From Paenibacillus pini JCM 16418 (GTDB lineage Bacteria; Bacillota; Bacilli; Paenibacillales; Paenibacillaceae): a stretch of DNA of 64,000 bases. Positions 1 to 9,059 of the stretch are shown here, one piece after another. The stretch spans positions 1 through 64,000 of the forward strand of contig NZ_BAVZ01000013.1 of NCBI RefSeq assembly GCF_000576305.1, in the 5' to 3' direction. Within the stretch, counting starts at the first letter, position 1. Every line of letters begins with the position of its first letter. The notes beneath the pieces are model-generated. The model ran no database searches and was not told the origin of the DNA. It worked only from the letters and a program-made list of their open reading frames with translations. Position numbers and translations under genes: made by a program.

Positions 1-804
1 TCAACAGCATTACCTGTAGGTGAAGTATTACAGGTTAGGGTAAAAGTGAAGGATGAGCATGCGTGGTCGGAGTGGTCGGAATCAGGTTGGCTAGAAGTAT
101 ATCCATTTTTCTTAAAAAATACAGATACTATAGAGAAGATATCAATTGAAGCAGGCAAACAAATTTTAGTAAAAGCTAGCGTAAGTAACAGTGTATATGG
201 TGACGATAATACTAAAACAGATCTTCTAAATGGCATAGTAAAAGTCAAAATATCAGGTTACAAAACATCTCCATTTGGAAAATCAGGTCAATTTGGTGGT
301 CAGGAGCTATTAGATTCAGGATCCACCATCATCGATGTTCCATTATATAATGGGATTGCCGAAATTCCATTAATATTAACAGTTGCGGGGAGTCAAACAA
401 TTTATTATGAAGTAATTGATATGAAGGAAAGTCTCCGCGAACTTAATGTCCAAGTACTACCTTCGGAAATACAAAAATTATTGTTTCTTCAAGAACCGAA
501 GGTTTTCAAAACGAAAGAACAATTATTTATACCGCATCCTATTATTCTTGTTACTGATATGTTTGGAAATCCAATTTATGATGCAAGCGTTGAAGCTTTC
601 ATAAATAGTGGAGAAGGAGAATTGACAGGTACAGTGTCTTTAACTTCTAATAAAGAAGGTATCATTGAGTTTACAAATCTTAAATTGCTAAATAGCTCGT
701 TTACGGATGTTTCTATTATCTTTAAAACAAAAGTTAACCAAGTGATTTTAATAAGTCCGAATATTAAATTAGAGGGGGATGAAGAACAAGTAAATCTTGA
801 ATAA
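1..804 (+). CDS. Surface/secreted protein with Ig-like domain, 5' partial
   Basis: The frame is open from the first base, so the true start and any signal peptide lie outside the window; 267 residues are visible. The sequence is hydrophilic, rich in predicted beta strand, and has no membrane segment or cysteine cluster. Roughly the last 110 residues have the rhythm of bacterial Ig-like (Big_1/invasin-type) domains: LFLQEP, then ILVTDMFGNPI, then a GTVSLTSNKEGIIEFTNL-like strand pair. The segment before it (WSEWSESGWLEV) may be the end of another beta-sandwich repeat. No LPXTG or S-layer anchor is present at the C terminus, so an anchor would have to be N-terminal. The specific role is unknown. 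Confidence 0.6.
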   Translation, partial: STALPVGEVLQVRVKVKDEHAWSEWSESGWLEVYPFFLKNTDTIEKISIEAGKQILVKASVSNSVYGDDNTKTDLLNGIVKVKISGYKTSPFGKSGQFGGQELLDSGSTIIDVPLYNGIAEIPLILTVAGSQTIYYEVIDMKESLRELNVQVLPSEIQKLLFLQEPKVFKTKEQLFIPHPIILVTDMFGNPIYDASVEAFINSGEGELTGTVSLTSNKEGIIEFTNLKLLNSSFTDVSIIFKTKVNQVILISPNIKLEGDEEQVNLE

Positions 805-1177
805 GGAAAAGAAGAAAAATGATGCTTCAAAATATTCCTTCATGATGAAGGATAAGAAAATCGTGGCTTACTTGCGTATGGCATAGAGAATCTCCTTCGT
901 GTCTAGAAATTCATTGAGCTTGAAAACTCTAGACTTCTGAACTCATAATGGTTAGGAGTCCTCTAATCACGAAGGTAAATATTATAAGATCTTTTACGAT
1001 GAGAAAAGAGAAACTACTAGAGATTCGTATAGAAAGAGATCATTGTTAAAATAATGATCGTGCGTACAGTGGCTCAATAGGATTGATGATTATTAATTTA
1101 CAAATAGTATTACAAAAGATGACGAAGAGGTATTTTAGTCAAGACCCCATTTAGAAGACAGTGTAAAAATACCTAGG

Positions 1178-1223
1178 AAACAAGCTGACTCCTGTATTCA
1201 ACAGGAGTCAGCTTGTTTAATTT
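1178..1223 (+). terminator. Strong intrinsic terminator-like hairpin
   Basis: A perfect 18-bp stem (1178-1195 with 1201-1218) encloses a five-base loop and runs into a T-rich tail. It lies about 370 bp after the surface-protein gene with no gene between, so it may belong to a gene now lost. Confidence 0.7.
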
Positions 1224-1479
1224 TCGATATGTTATCTTCGTTAAAAAACGAATGAATTCCTCAATTCTTCTTTCTACCTCATCGATACTTCTTATATCAT
1301 AAGGATAGAGTGCTTAGATTTTAAGATGAGAGAAGAAACTCTTGATTGAGGAATTCGGATTGTCATACGCCTGCTTATGTGAAAACCGAGGATCTCGTTA
1401 TTCCACAGTTCTTTACCCTGTGAGCTGAGAAATGTTTATCAACGACGAATATCATCTATAACTAAAATAACAACAAACA

Positions 1480-1556
1480 GTCTCACTTATTAAACAACTT
1501 AGTCTCACTTATAACAAGGATATCACCTGTTTTGATGATCTTTTTGTCTCAATTAT
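1480..1556. repeat. Three phased direct repeats of gtctcacttat
   Basis: The 11-mer gtctcacttat occurs at 1480-1490 and 1502-1512, and with one change at 1546-1556. The starts are 22 and 44 bp apart, multiples of about two helical turns. Regularly spaced subterminal repeats occur at the ends of some insertion sequences (for example IS21-like elements) and also as regulator-binding arrays. No transposase is present, so a relic end is only an inference. Confidence 0.4.
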
Positions 1557-1699
1557 AAACGTTACCCACAGGAGAAGAAAGAGAGAATCAGGAACAGGAA
1601 AAATCCAGTGAGTAGAAAAAGGTCAAATGAATATGCTGCTCGGCATTGTGGATTTTTAGGGGAAGGGACAAAGCATAAGCTTATAGCGTTGCATGGGAG

Positions 1700-1730
1700 T
1701 GACTCAGAAATGGAGTCATTTCTTTTTTTT
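1700..1730 (+). terminator. Short hairpin followed by T tract
   Basis: A 6-bp stem tgactc/gagtca (1700-1705 and 1713-1718) is followed by a tail of tttctttttttt. It has the form of a rho-independent terminator, with no intact gene immediately upstream. Confidence 0.5.
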
Positions 1731-1754
1731 CCATCAGTAGGTCCATGTCATAGT

Positions 1755-1820
1755 CAAACCCCTTAGATATACATCGGATAACCCTAGGGTGTATCCAATG
1801 TCTATTCTAAGGGGTATTTG
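1755..1820. repeat. 66-bp imperfect palindrome
   Basis: Two arms of about 30 bp, ending in accccttag and ctaaggggt and meeting at a central ccctaggg, pair with a few mismatches and bulges. On the minus strand it lies about 65 bp after the metallophosphoesterase stop, so it may terminate that transcript. Its length and symmetry also suit a small palindromic repeat or MITE-like relic. Confidence 0.5.
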
Positions 1821-1884
1821 TTTTATAAATCATAGCCCGTTTTGTCTACAAGCAGACTCCTCATTAATGCTGGAAGGATCGTTG

Positions 1885-3576
1885 TTAATTCAAAGGCAAA
1901 CTACCTGTTGTGAAGGAACTTTGCAGTGTCGAACTCTTATTACCATAAGCATCGACAGCAGTGATGGTCATCGTATAAGCGGTTGCTTTATCCAGTCCAG
2001 CTATCGGAATGTTCATACGATTGGGAATGGGGGAGAAGTAGTAATCCGATAACACGTTCAAGGTTTTGACGGCAACGCCTGTGCTTTTCTTAGATATTAT
2101 AATTTGATAATGATGCATGGATTGGTCGTCTGTGGCTTGTCTGAACGAGAGCATAGGTATGTTGTTTGTGCCGGCAGTCATTCGAAGATCTGGATCAGCG
2201 GGAAATTGAGGTGACGTTGTGTTGCGGTTGTTCGAAGTAAAAGTGAAATTTTTCTTTATTTCTTCTTTGGTCTTACCTTGCAGCTTCACAACCCACTTCT
2301 TGCCCGCAAGCGCGCCAGCACTGTTGAATGGGGGATTGGGAGTGCCTTGCCATTTACCGCCAAGATAGATGGAGCCAGCATCACCATTAAATTCGACGCG
2401 ATCAATCTCAATACGATCGGCATACACTTCAATAAATTGAGCTTGATTCACAGGGAATTCGAATCGTCCATCTGCTAGACCTTCAACGGTGACAGCAGAG
2501 TAACCATGATCCACCTCAATATAGGACATCGATCCTACGTTAATGGATGTAAAATCCTTCTGATCTATGGCACGGTCGTCATTGATATTCAAATGAGAGT
2601 GCCCGCTCAGGACAACGACCTGCGGATAATTCTGTAGATCCTTATAGAGGTTCGGGTTTGAGGTCTGTTGACCATCCATAACGGTGCCTGTCACGGGCTG
2701 ATGTAACGTAATGAAAATGGGCTTGTTCATATTTGCCGCATTACTCGTAATCGCGGATAGTCTGTTTTTCAACCAGATTCGCTGTCCCAAGTCAATGTTA
2801 TAGTTGTTACCATTTAAGAAGATAAATGAATAACCACCAATGGTCTGCTCATAATAGCCGTTGGGCTGTGTAGTAAACCACTCTGGAGGATAGTTTTTGA
2901 TAGCCTTTTCCACTTTATCGTCGTGGTTACCCATAGCGAATTGAACACGTGTATTCGTCATGTTCGTGCGAGCGAGCTGTTCCTTGAAAATATTTTGCAC
3001 AATCGCGTGATTTGCACCTAGTCCATCGCCGTTATCATTGATTGCGTCACCTGCAATGAGAATAGCATCGGGATTTTTAAAAATGGATGATATAACATCA
3101 AAGTTGCTCGTATAACGCGCTTTAATTTTTGCCAGAGCCTCAGCCGAATTGCCCTGCGTGTCTCCGTTCGAGGAGCCGATATGTAAATCAGACATCGCTA
3201 CGAATTGAAGCAAAGGTTTTTCGGTTGTTTTAATGATATAGCCGTAAGTTGCAGCATCGCTCCATACGCCGTCCTTGAACGCTCTGACCGAGACGTTCGT
3301 CGAATCCGCTAGAACAATCGGTGTTCCAGTGTATTTAGGGCTTGTTTCATCCGGGAGTGTCCCGTCAAGCGTGTAAAATACGGTTGCTCCAGTGGTAGTA
3401 CTGTTTAGCGTAATGGCTACAGACTGCTCATAACGTCCGCTGGGCTTGGATGTTACTGGCTTATTCACGGCAGTTGCAGCATGAGCAAATGGAGTGAATA
3501 TTGTTCCATTAGAATACATCGTGGAAAGCACAATCATTCCTGCCATGCAAACAGATAACATTTTATTGATTTTCAT
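1885..3576 (-). CDS. Secreted calcineurin-like metallophosphoesterase
   Basis: The 563-residue protein starts with a clear signal peptide (positive MKINK, hydrophobic core, cleavage near AHA). Residues about 38-115 resemble a chitobiase/hexosaminidase C-terminal-type sandwich (FYTLDGTLP). A metallophosphoesterase domain follows with the canonical metal-ligand blocks: SDLHIG, IAGDAINDNGDG, GNHDD, a histidine in LHQP, and GHSH. A fibronectin III-like segment closes the protein. The start is supported by GGAGG eight bases upstream. It probably hydrolyses phosphoesters outside the cell; the substrate cannot be read from sequence. It is a single-gene transcription unit pointing away from the metal-resistance island. 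Confidence 0.85.
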   Translation of the reverse strand: MKINKMLSVCMAGMIVLSTMYSNGTIFTPFAHAATAVNKPVTSKPSGRYEQSVAITLNSTTTGATVFYTLDGTLPDETSPKYTGTPIVLADSTNVSVRAFKDGVWSDAATYGYIIKTTEKPLLQFVAMSDLHIGSSNGDTQGNSAEALAKIKARYTSNFDVISSIFKNPDAILIAGDAINDNGDGLGANHAIVQNIFKEQLARTNMTNTRVQFAMGNHDDKVEKAIKNYPPEWFTTQPNGYYEQTIGGYSFIFLNGNNYNIDLGQRIWLKNRLSAITSNAANMNKPIFITLHQPVTGTVMDGQQTSNPNLYKDLQNYPQVVVLSGHSHLNINDDRAIDQKDFTSINVGSMSYIEVDHGYSAVTVEGLADGRFEFPVNQAQFIEVYADRIEIDRVEFNGDAGSIYLGGKWQGTPNPPFNSAGALAGKKWVVKLQGKTKEEIKKNFTFTSNNRNTTSPQFPADPDLRMTAGTNNIPMLSFRQATDDQSMHHYQIIISKKSTGVAVKTLNVLSDYYFSPIPNRMNIPIAGLDKATAYTMTITAVDAYGNKSSTLQSSFTTGSLPLN

Positions 3577-3838
3577 ATTATAATCCTCCTTGTAATTTCG
3601 ATTGAGAACAAGAGACTAGGAACGATTAACGCTACATCTGCATGTTGGATCACTCTAAATAGGTCGGATTAGTTGATAATGTTACAGCTCCCTTCTGGTA
3701 CCCAAACAACACAACAAATACATATTGGTTTTTATTTTAGTTGTTGTTGTTTTAGTTGTTACTGTGAATTCTAATACGGATATGTTTGAAGATTGTCAAT
3801 TGCATCCAGATCTTATGTAAAAGTTAACGACCATAGTC
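3577..3838. other. Divergent intergenic region
   Basis: This gap separates the phosphoesterase (minus) from the cation exporter (plus). It contains AAC/GTT-rich complementary tracts near 3706-3720 and 3742-3758 (aacaacacaacaa and ttgttgttgtttt) that could form a weak hairpin. No gene is seen. Confidence 0.4.
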
Positions 3839-3899
3839 TTGACAAAAATCGGTATCCGAACAATAATCGTAATATAAATATATGAGCAATTGTTCATAT
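3839..3899 (+). promoter_or_regulatory. Promoter with ArsR/SmtB-type operator for the cation exporter
   Basis: A perfect -35 (ttgaca, 3839-3844) is followed 17 bp later by aataat (3862-3867). Just downstream is the near-perfect palindrome atatgagcaattgttcatat (3880-3899), which fits the ATATGAACA/TGTTCATAT half-sites bound by ArsR/SmtB metal sensors such as CzrA and CadC. A bound repressor would overlap the transcription start. No ArsR-family gene is found in this window, so the sensor must be encoded elsewhere. Confidence 0.75.
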
Positions 3900-3927
3900 G
3901 TATAAGGTTCAGGAGGCGACAATAACA

Positions 3928-4896
3928 ATGGGCAGTTCAAATCGAATTCACAATCACGCGAAGCATATTCACTCACACAGTCACCATGATCACGCTCATG
4001 ACCATCACGGTCATCATCATGTTGACCCTAACGGAAACAAAAAAGGATTAGTCATAGCTTTATTCATTACTGTAGGTATTATGGTTTTAGAATTTTTCGG
4101 AGGGCTCGCTACAAACAGCTTAGCTCTGTTATCCGATAGTGGACATATGCTAAGCGATTCAAGCTCACTACTCTTAAGCGTAGCTGCTGTATGGTTTGCC
4201 ACAAGACCCGCGTCTCCTAATAAAACGTACGGGTTTTATCGGTTTGAAATATTAGCAGCACTCCTAAATGGAGTTACATTATTCATAGTTGCAGGATTTA
4301 TCATTTGGGAAGCGATTGGACGTTTCTCACAGCCGCCAACGGTTGCGAGTGGTCCAATGATGCTGATTGCCAGCATTGGGCTGTTAGCCAATGTATTGAG
4401 TGCATGGTCCCTTATGAGAAAAGGGGATGTGAAGAATAATATTAATCTTCGAAGTGCATATCTTCATATTTTAGGTGATGCTTTGGGTTCAGTTGGTGCG
4501 ATAGTAGCAGGTTTGATTATGATGATCTTTGGGTGGTATATTGCGGACCCTATTATTAGTATTCTTGTTTCTCTGTTAATTCTTAAAGGAGCTTGGGGTG
4601 TTATTCAGCATGCTACTCATATTCTTATGGAGGGTACACCAGTAACGGTAAATTCATCAGAAGTTAAAGAAGCATTAGCAAGCATTGACGGCGTTATAGA
4701 TGTTCATGATCTTCATATCTGGACCATTACTTCAGGCCTAGACTCACTAAGCTGTCACCTCTTAATTGAGGATAATCAAGACAATCAGGCAATACTGCAA
4801 CAAGCTATTCAATTCATATCCAATCAATTTCAAATTCAACATACGACCATTCAGATTGAAACGAGAGCCATACAGCATGAAGAAATGAAAGTGTAA
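3928..4896 (+). CDS. czcD: Cation diffusion facilitator, zinc/cadmium exporter CzcD-like
   Basis: The 322-residue protein has the typical cation diffusion facilitator layout: a cytoplasmic N terminus with a long histidine-rich stretch (about residues 7-33), six membrane helices, and a C-terminal cytoplasmic metal-binding domain ending in DLHIWTITSG. The transport-site pairs are visible: SDSGHMLSD in helix 2 and HILGDALGS in helix 5. The family exports Zn, Cd or Co in exchange for protons. The ATG at 3928 is chosen because AGGAGG lies 11 bases upstream; an earlier in-frame ATG at 3898 overlaps the operator palindrome. The ArsR/SmtB-type operator suggests metal-inducible expression. Confidence 0.9.
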   Translation: MGSSNRIHNHAKHIHSHSHHDHAHDHHGHHHVDPNGNKKGLVIALFITVGIMVLEFFGGLATNSLALLSDSGHMLSDSSSLLLSVAAVWFATRPASPNKTYGFYRFEILAALLNGVTLFIVAGFIIWEAIGRFSQPPTVASGPMMLIASIGLLANVLSAWSLMRKGDVKNNINLRSAYLHILGDALGSVGAIVAGLIMMIFGWYIADPIISILVSLLILKGAWGVIQHATHILMEGTPVTVNSSEVKEALASIDGVIDVHDLHIWTITSGLDSLSCHLLIEDNQDNQAILQQAIQFISNQFQIQHTTIQIETRAIQHEEMKV

Positions 4897-4943
4897 AATC
4901 AGGAATGCCATTGTATAATGAAGAAAAGGGGAGTGAGCGGCGC

Positions 4944-5279
4944 ATGGAGGACATAATTGTAGAACCAAATACCCAGACACATGAATCATGTGATACGGAT
5001 GATCGAAAAAGCCATCATTCTGAAAAAACGAAAAAGAACCTCATTAGTCGACTCAATCGAATTGAGGGTCAAGTAAGAGGTCTAAAAGGTTTGATTGAGA
5101 AGGACACCTATTGTGACGATGTTCTAAATCAGATTTCTTCGGTGCAATCTGCATTAAATGGTGTAGGGAAGCTGCTCCTAGAACATCATATGAAGAGCTG
5201 TGTTATGGAACGTATTCAAGAAGGCGATAATCAAGTCATTGATGAGTTGCTAGTGACTATAAATAAACTGATGAAGTAG
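4944..5279 (+). CDS. csoR: CsoR-type copper-sensing repressor
   Basis: The 111-residue protein has the DUF156 four-helix fold of CsoR/RcnR repressors, with the signature LISRLNRIEGQVRGLKGLIE. The Cu(I) ligands typical of CsoR are present: a cysteine in DTYCDDV and a HxxxC pair in EHHMKSCVME. The start at 4944 follows AAGGGGAG; an in-frame ATG at 4905 would add 13 residues but has no well-spaced ribosome site. It lies 47 bp after czcD and probably shares its transcript, while its likely targets are the G-rich boxes at 5329-5386. Apo-CsoR would repress and Cu(I) release the copper operon. Confidence 0.9.
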   Translation: MEDIIVEPNTQTHESCDTDDRKSHHSEKTKKNLISRLNRIEGQVRGLKGLIEKDTYCDDVLNQISSVQSALNGVGKLLLEHHMKSCVMERIQEGDNQVIDELLVTINKLMK

Positions 5280-5290
5280 GTAACCACGAG

Positions 5291-5314
5291 AGGATTCGCA
5301 GGAATCCTTTTTTT
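5291..5314 (+). terminator. Terminator after csoR
   Basis: A perfect 7-bp stem aggattc/gaatcct with a four-base loop runs into seven T residues. It separates the czcD-csoR unit from the copper operon. Confidence 0.85.
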
Positions 5315-5328
5315 GTTGGTTCAAAATA

Positions 5329-5386
5329 TAGTGTAGGGGGGTAATCTAAATTTATATTGACTAATTATACTATAGGGGGGTATACT
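5329..5386 (+). promoter_or_regulatory. Copper operon promoter with two CsoR-like boxes
   Basis: A -35 (ttgact, 5357-5362) and a -10 (tatact, 5381-5386) are separated by 18 bp. The spacer contains actataggggggtatac, which matches the TAnnnTAxGGGGGTAT pattern of known CsoR operators. A second related copy, tagtgtaggggggtaatc, lies at 5329-5346. Repressor bound at the inner site would block RNA polymerase directly. The position relative to csoR and copZ-copA makes CsoR control a strong inference. Confidence 0.8.
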
Positions 5387-5441
5387 ACAAATGAATTAAG
5401 ATTATCACTTTAATAAGGTATTCAATAAGGAGGGAATAATA

Positions 5442-5690
5442 ATGTTTAGAGTTGAGGTATACACAACGCCTACATGTGAAGATTGCCGAAATTTTAAGAA
5501 GTTTCTGGAAGAGCATGAAATTCCATATAAAGCATTTGATATTGCAGAGAATTCCGATTATGCAACCGAGCTGCGCAGACGTTCTGGGAAGAATTTAGTA
5601 CCTACTATATTTATCAACGATCAAATGTTTTTCGGATTTGTTTTCAATCGTCAAGAAATTGAGGAATTACTCTTGGAACACAATAAGTAA
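5442..5690 (+). CDS. Glutaredoxin/NrdH-like thiol-disulfide protein
   Basis: The 82-residue protein has a compact thioredoxin fold with a redox-active motif in TTPTCEDCRNF (CxxC near residues 11-14) and the cis-proline loop LVPTIFIND. Length and motif order fit NrdH/GrxC-like glutaredoxins. A good ribosome site (AAGGAGG) precedes the ATG. It is the first gene after the CsoR-like promoter, so it is probably copper-induced. A role in repairing copper-oxidised thiols or handling Cu(I) is inferred from context only. Confidence 0.8.
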   Translation: MFRVEVYTTPTCEDCRNFKKFLEEHEIPYKAFDIAENSDYATELRRRSGKNLVPTIFINDQMFFGFVFNRQEIEELLLEHNK

Positions 5691-5723
5691 AAAATTTAAC
5701 TAATGACTAGGAGTGAACGGATT

Positions 5724-6278
5724 ATGAAGAAACAATTAACCCTAATAAGTGCTGCTGCTATGCTTGCTCTTTCTTTAACTGCCTGTGGGACAAGCACAAG
5801 CTCGAACACTACGGATAACAATAAGCAGCAGATGGCAGATATGGATATGAATCATACTGGGTCCGGACAAGTTCCAGAAGGCTTAAAAGAGGCAGAGAAT
5901 CCAACCTTTAAGGTGGGAGACAGCGTAACAATTCATACCGATCATATGAAAGGTATGGATGGAGCGAAGGCGACGGTTGTGGGTGCATATAGCACAACTG
6001 CATATGCGGTTTCGTACAACCCTACTACTGGCGGTGAAAAAGTAACAAATCATAAATGGGTGATCCAGGAGGAGATTAAAGATCATGAAGCGGAACCTTA
6101 CAAAGAAGGAGATCAGGTCGTTTTGCAGGCGGATCATATGAATGGCATGAATGGAGCAAAAGCTACCATTGATTCAGCTGAAAAAACAACAGTATATATG
6201 TTGGACTACACACCAACTACGGGTGGAGAGGTAGTTAAAAATCATAAATGGGTAACCGAGAGCGAGATTACAAAATAG
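5724..6278 (+). CDS. DUF1541 (YdhK-like) lipoprotein
   Basis: The 184-residue protein begins with a lipoprotein signal ending in the lipobox LTAC. A methionine/histidine-rich linker (MADMDMNHTG) follows, then two tandem DUF1541 repeats of about 60 residues, each with DHM-GM-GAKAT, a YTPTTGGE-like core and NHKWV. The Met/His content suggests extracytoplasmic metal binding, but the family function is unknown. The ATG at 5724 is used because AGGAG lies ten bases before it; the upstream in-frame ATG at 5703 has no such site. It sits in the copper operon between the glutaredoxin and copZ. Confidence 0.85.
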   Translation: MKKQLTLISAAAMLALSLTACGTSTSSNTTDNNKQQMADMDMNHTGSGQVPEGLKEAENPTFKVGDSVTIHTDHMKGMDGAKATVVGAYSTTAYAVSYNPTTGGEKVTNHKWVIQEEIKDHEAEPYKEGDQVVLQADHMNGMNGAKATIDSAEKTTVYMLDYTPTTGGEVVKNHKWVTESEITK

Positions 6279-6338
6279 TGTCATAGCCGTATTAAAACAT
6301 GAGACAAGAAGTGAATTAAATATAAGGAGAAATGAAAA

Positions 6339-6536
6339 ATGAAAAATGAAGTCTTGAATGTAAAAGGGATGTCTTGTGGTCACTGCGTAAATTCAATCGA
6401 GGGTGCTTTGAAAGAAATAGGAGCTAAAGGCAAAGTTGACCTAAATAGCGAAACAGTAACCGTAGAATTTGATGAAAATAAGCTTTCAATCGATAAGATT
6501 AAAGACGCCATTGAGGAGCAAGGATATGAAGTCTAG
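6339..6536 (+). CDS. copZ: Copper chaperone CopZ
   Basis: This 65-residue protein is a single heavy-metal-associated domain. The Cu(I)-binding motif is GMSCGHC at residues 10-16 and the C-terminal strand is EEQGYEV. Length and fold match CopZ, which binds Cu(I) and hands it to the CopA ATPase. A strong site (AAGGAG) precedes the ATG. It is 18 bp upstream of copA, the usual arrangement in Bacillales. Confidence 0.93.
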   Translation: MKNEVLNVKGMSCGHCVNSIEGALKEIGAKGKVDLNSETVTVEFDENKLSIDKIKDAIEEQGYEV

Positions 6537-6554
6537 GGAAGAGGAGTGTTAACT

Positions 6555-8990
6555 ATGGAAGCCAATAGCGCAGAGACAAAACAAACATCATTACAGATCA
6601 CGGGTATGACCTGCGCAGCTTGTGCGAACCGTATTGAAAAAGGATTAAACAAACTGGAAGGTGTAACAGAAGCTAACGTAAACTTTGCGTTGGAACGAGC
6701 ATCGGTTACTTATGATCCGACGATAACAAACACTGTGAAAATGGAAGAAAGTATTCAGAAGCTTGGATATGGTACTTCGAAAGAAGAAGTCGATTTACAA
6801 CTTGTCGGAATGACCTGCGCAGCATGTGCACTGAAAATCGAGAAGACGTTAAACAAGTTACCTGGTGTCAGCAATGCAACAGTTAACTTTGCGGTTGAAA
6901 GTGCTCATGTGGCGTATAATCCGATGGAAGTATCCGTAACCGATATGCTGAAACGAATAGATAAGCTCGGATATAAAGCTGTTCCTAAACAGGAGCAAAG
7001 TGATCCTGCTGAACATCGGGAGAAAGAAATCAAACGGCAAAAGCGAAAGCTTATTGTCTCCGCTATCTTGTCTTTTCCACTGCTCTGGGCAATGGTGAGT
7101 CACTTTTCGTTTACTTCATGGATCTGGTTGCCTGAATTGTTTATGAATCCATGGTTCCAATTGATTCTTGCAACACCAGTTCAATTTTATATCGGAAGAC
7201 AATTCTATATTGGCGCCTATAAAGCGCTCCGCAATGGCAGTGCCAACATGGACGTTCTCGTCTCGCTGGGCACCTCGGCCGCATATTTCTATAGCTTATA
7301 TCTGACCATAAAATGGGCTGTGGAGGGTGGCAGTGTCCATCACGGACCTGAGATGTATTATGAGACAAGTGCTGTCCTCATCACACTGGTTTTAATGGGC
7401 AAATTGTTTGAATCGTTAGCCAAAGGCCGGACATCTGAAGCTATTAAGTCTTTGATGGGACTCCAAGCTAAGACAGCGCTCGTTGTCCGTGAAGGTCAGG
7501 AAATGACCATTCCAGTAGATGAAGTAATCGCTGGAGATATTGTAGTTGTACGTCCAGGTGATAAAGTGCCTGTTGACGGTGAAGTATTGGAGGGTGTCTC
7601 GTCAATAGACGAATCGATGTTGACTGGTGAAAGTCTTCCTGTGGAAAAGAAAGCCGGCGATGCAGTCATCGGCGCAACAATAAATAAGAATGGCATGCTG
7701 CGTATAAAAGCGACAAAGGTCGGTAAAGAAACAGCTCTAGCACAAATTATAAAGGTTGTAGAGGAAGCACAGGGGTCCAAGGCACCCATCCAAAGGGTTG
7801 CCGATGTTATCTCAGGCATCTTTGTTCCTATTGTTGTTGGGATTGCTATTGCAGCTTTCCTAGTATGGTACTTCTTCGTAACACCTGGGGATTTTGCAGG
7901 GTCTCTGGAAAAGGCAATTGCAATTTTGGTTATTGCTTGCCCATGTGCACTGGGATTGGCTACTCCTACTTCCATTATGGCAGGATCGGGACGTGCCGCG
8001 GAAATGGGTATTTTGTTCAAAGGCGGAGAGCATCTAGAGAAAACTCATAAAATAGATGCAATTATTTTGGATAAAACAGGTACAGTAACTAAAGGGAAGC
8101 CTGAGCTTACCGATGTTCTGTTGGTGGAAGGCAACGAAACAGAATTCCTTAGACTTGTGGGCGCTGCAGAGAAAAATTCAGAGCATCCGCTCGCAGAAGC
8201 GATTGTCATAGGTATTAAAGAAAGAAATATCGAACTGCCAAATACAGAGTCTTTTGAAGCGATTCCGGGTTACGGAATTAAGGCTGTCGTCGAAGGTAAA
8301 GAGCTGTTGATTGGAACACGCCGTTTAATGGATCAATTCGGAGTGGACGCAAAACATGCTTATGAGACGATGTCCAAACTGGAGGAGTCCGGTAAAACAG
8401 CAATGCTTGTCGCCATAGATAAAGGGTACATGGGTATGGTAGCTGTTGCGGATACAATCAAAGAAACCTCTCAGGCAGCGGTAAGTCGACTGAAAGAAAT
8501 GGGTATTCAAGTCATTATGATTACGGGAGATAACGAACGAACAGCGAAGGCGATTGCGGCTCAAGTGGGTATCGATCATGTACTTGCTGAGGTTCTTCCA
8601 GAAGGAAAAGCAGAAGAAGTGAAGAAATTGCAAGCGCAAGGTAAGACAGTAGCCATGGTCGGTGATGGTATTAATGATGCTCCGGCACTTGCAACAGCAA
8701 ATATCGGTATGGCTATCGGTACAGGTACTGACGTAGCTATGGAGGCAGCGGATGTGACTCTGATGCGTGGCGATCTATCCAGTATACCGGATGCAATCTA
8801 TATGAGTCGTAAAACGATGACAAATATCAAACAAAATCTGTTCTGGGCACTCGGATATAACACTCTAGGTATTCCAATTGCGGCATTGGGACTATTGGCT
8901 CCATGGTTAGCAGGTGCAGCAATGGCACTCAGCTCCATTTCTGTTGTCCTCAATGCTCTACGTCTACAACGTGTTAAAATACGTCATTAA
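6555..8990 (+). CDS. copA: Copper-exporting P1B-type ATPase CopA
   Basis: The 811-residue membrane ATPase has two N-terminal metal-binding domains ([13 protein letters not shown] and [13 protein letters not shown]), eight predicted membrane segments, and all P-type hallmarks: LTGES in the actuator domain, the CPC motif in [12 protein letters not shown], the phosphorylated aspartate in [13 protein letters not shown], and [10 protein letters not shown]. The last two helices carry YN and MALSS copper-site residues. It exports Cu(I) from the cytoplasm. The ATG at 6555 follows GAGGAG by eight bases; an in-frame GTG at 6546 overlaps that site. Confidence 0.96.
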   Translation: MEANSAETKQTSLQITGMTCAACANRIEKGLNKLEGVTEANVNFALERASVTYDPTITNTVKMEESIQKLGYGTSKEEVDLQLVGMTCAACALKIEKTLNKLPGVSNATVNFAVESAHVAYNPMEVSVTDMLKRIDKLGYKAVPKQEQSDPAEHREKEIKRQKRKLIVSAILSFPLLWAMVSHFSFTSWIWLPELFMNPWFQLILATPVQFYIGRQFYIGAYKALRNGSANMDVLVSLGTSAAYFYSLYLTIKWAVEGGSVHHGPEMYYETSAVLITLVLMGKLFESLAKGRTSEAIKSLMGLQAKTALVVREGQEMTIPVDEVIAGDIVVVRPGDKVPVDGEVLEGVSSIDESMLTGESLPVEKKAGDAVIGATINKNGMLRIKATKVGKETALAQIIKVVEEAQGSKAPIQRVADVISGIFVPIVVGIAIAAFLVWYFFVTPGDFAGSLEKAIAILVIACPCALGLATPTSIMAGSGRAAEMGILFKGGEHLEKTHKIDAIILDKTGTVTKGKPELTDVLLVEGNETEFLRLVGAAEKNSEHPLAEAIVIGIKERNIELPNTESFEAIPGYGIKAVVEGKELLIGTRRLMDQFGVDAKHAYETMSKLEESGKTAMLVAIDKGYMGMVAVADTIKETSQAAVSRLKEMGIQVIMITGDNERTAKAIAAQVGIDHVLAEVLPEGKAEEVKKLQAQGKTVAMVGDGINDAPALATANIGMAIGTGTDVAMEAADVTLMRGDLSSIPDAIYMSRKTMTNIKQNLFWALGYNTLGIPIAALGLLAPWLAGAAMALSSISVVLNALRLQRVKIRH

Positions 8991-9059
8991 TCAACTGGGT
9001 GGGTGGAGAAGGATTCAACATATGTACAGTAGCCTTATAAGCAGAAGGAGAACGGATGC

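Larger units (their letters stand above)
805..1884. other. Gene-poor stretch of about 1.1 kb
   Basis: No convincing coding region is seen on either strand. The stretch is rich in inverted repeats: a perfect short palindrome near 838-852, complementary arms ccttcgtg/cacgaagg at about 894 and 968, a gatcatt/aatgatc hairpin at about 1038-1059, and gaattcctcaat (1254-1265) opposite its reverse complement (1345-1356). It also holds two terminator-like hairpins, three phased direct repeats and a 66-bp imperfect palindrome, listed separately. The whole looks like an old insertion or rearrangement scar. Confidence 0.5.

Noticed and set aside
1789..2052. Plus-strand frame opposite the end of the phosphoesterase gene
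   Set aside because: It overlaps a palindrome and a well-supported minus-strand gene, with no ribosome site.
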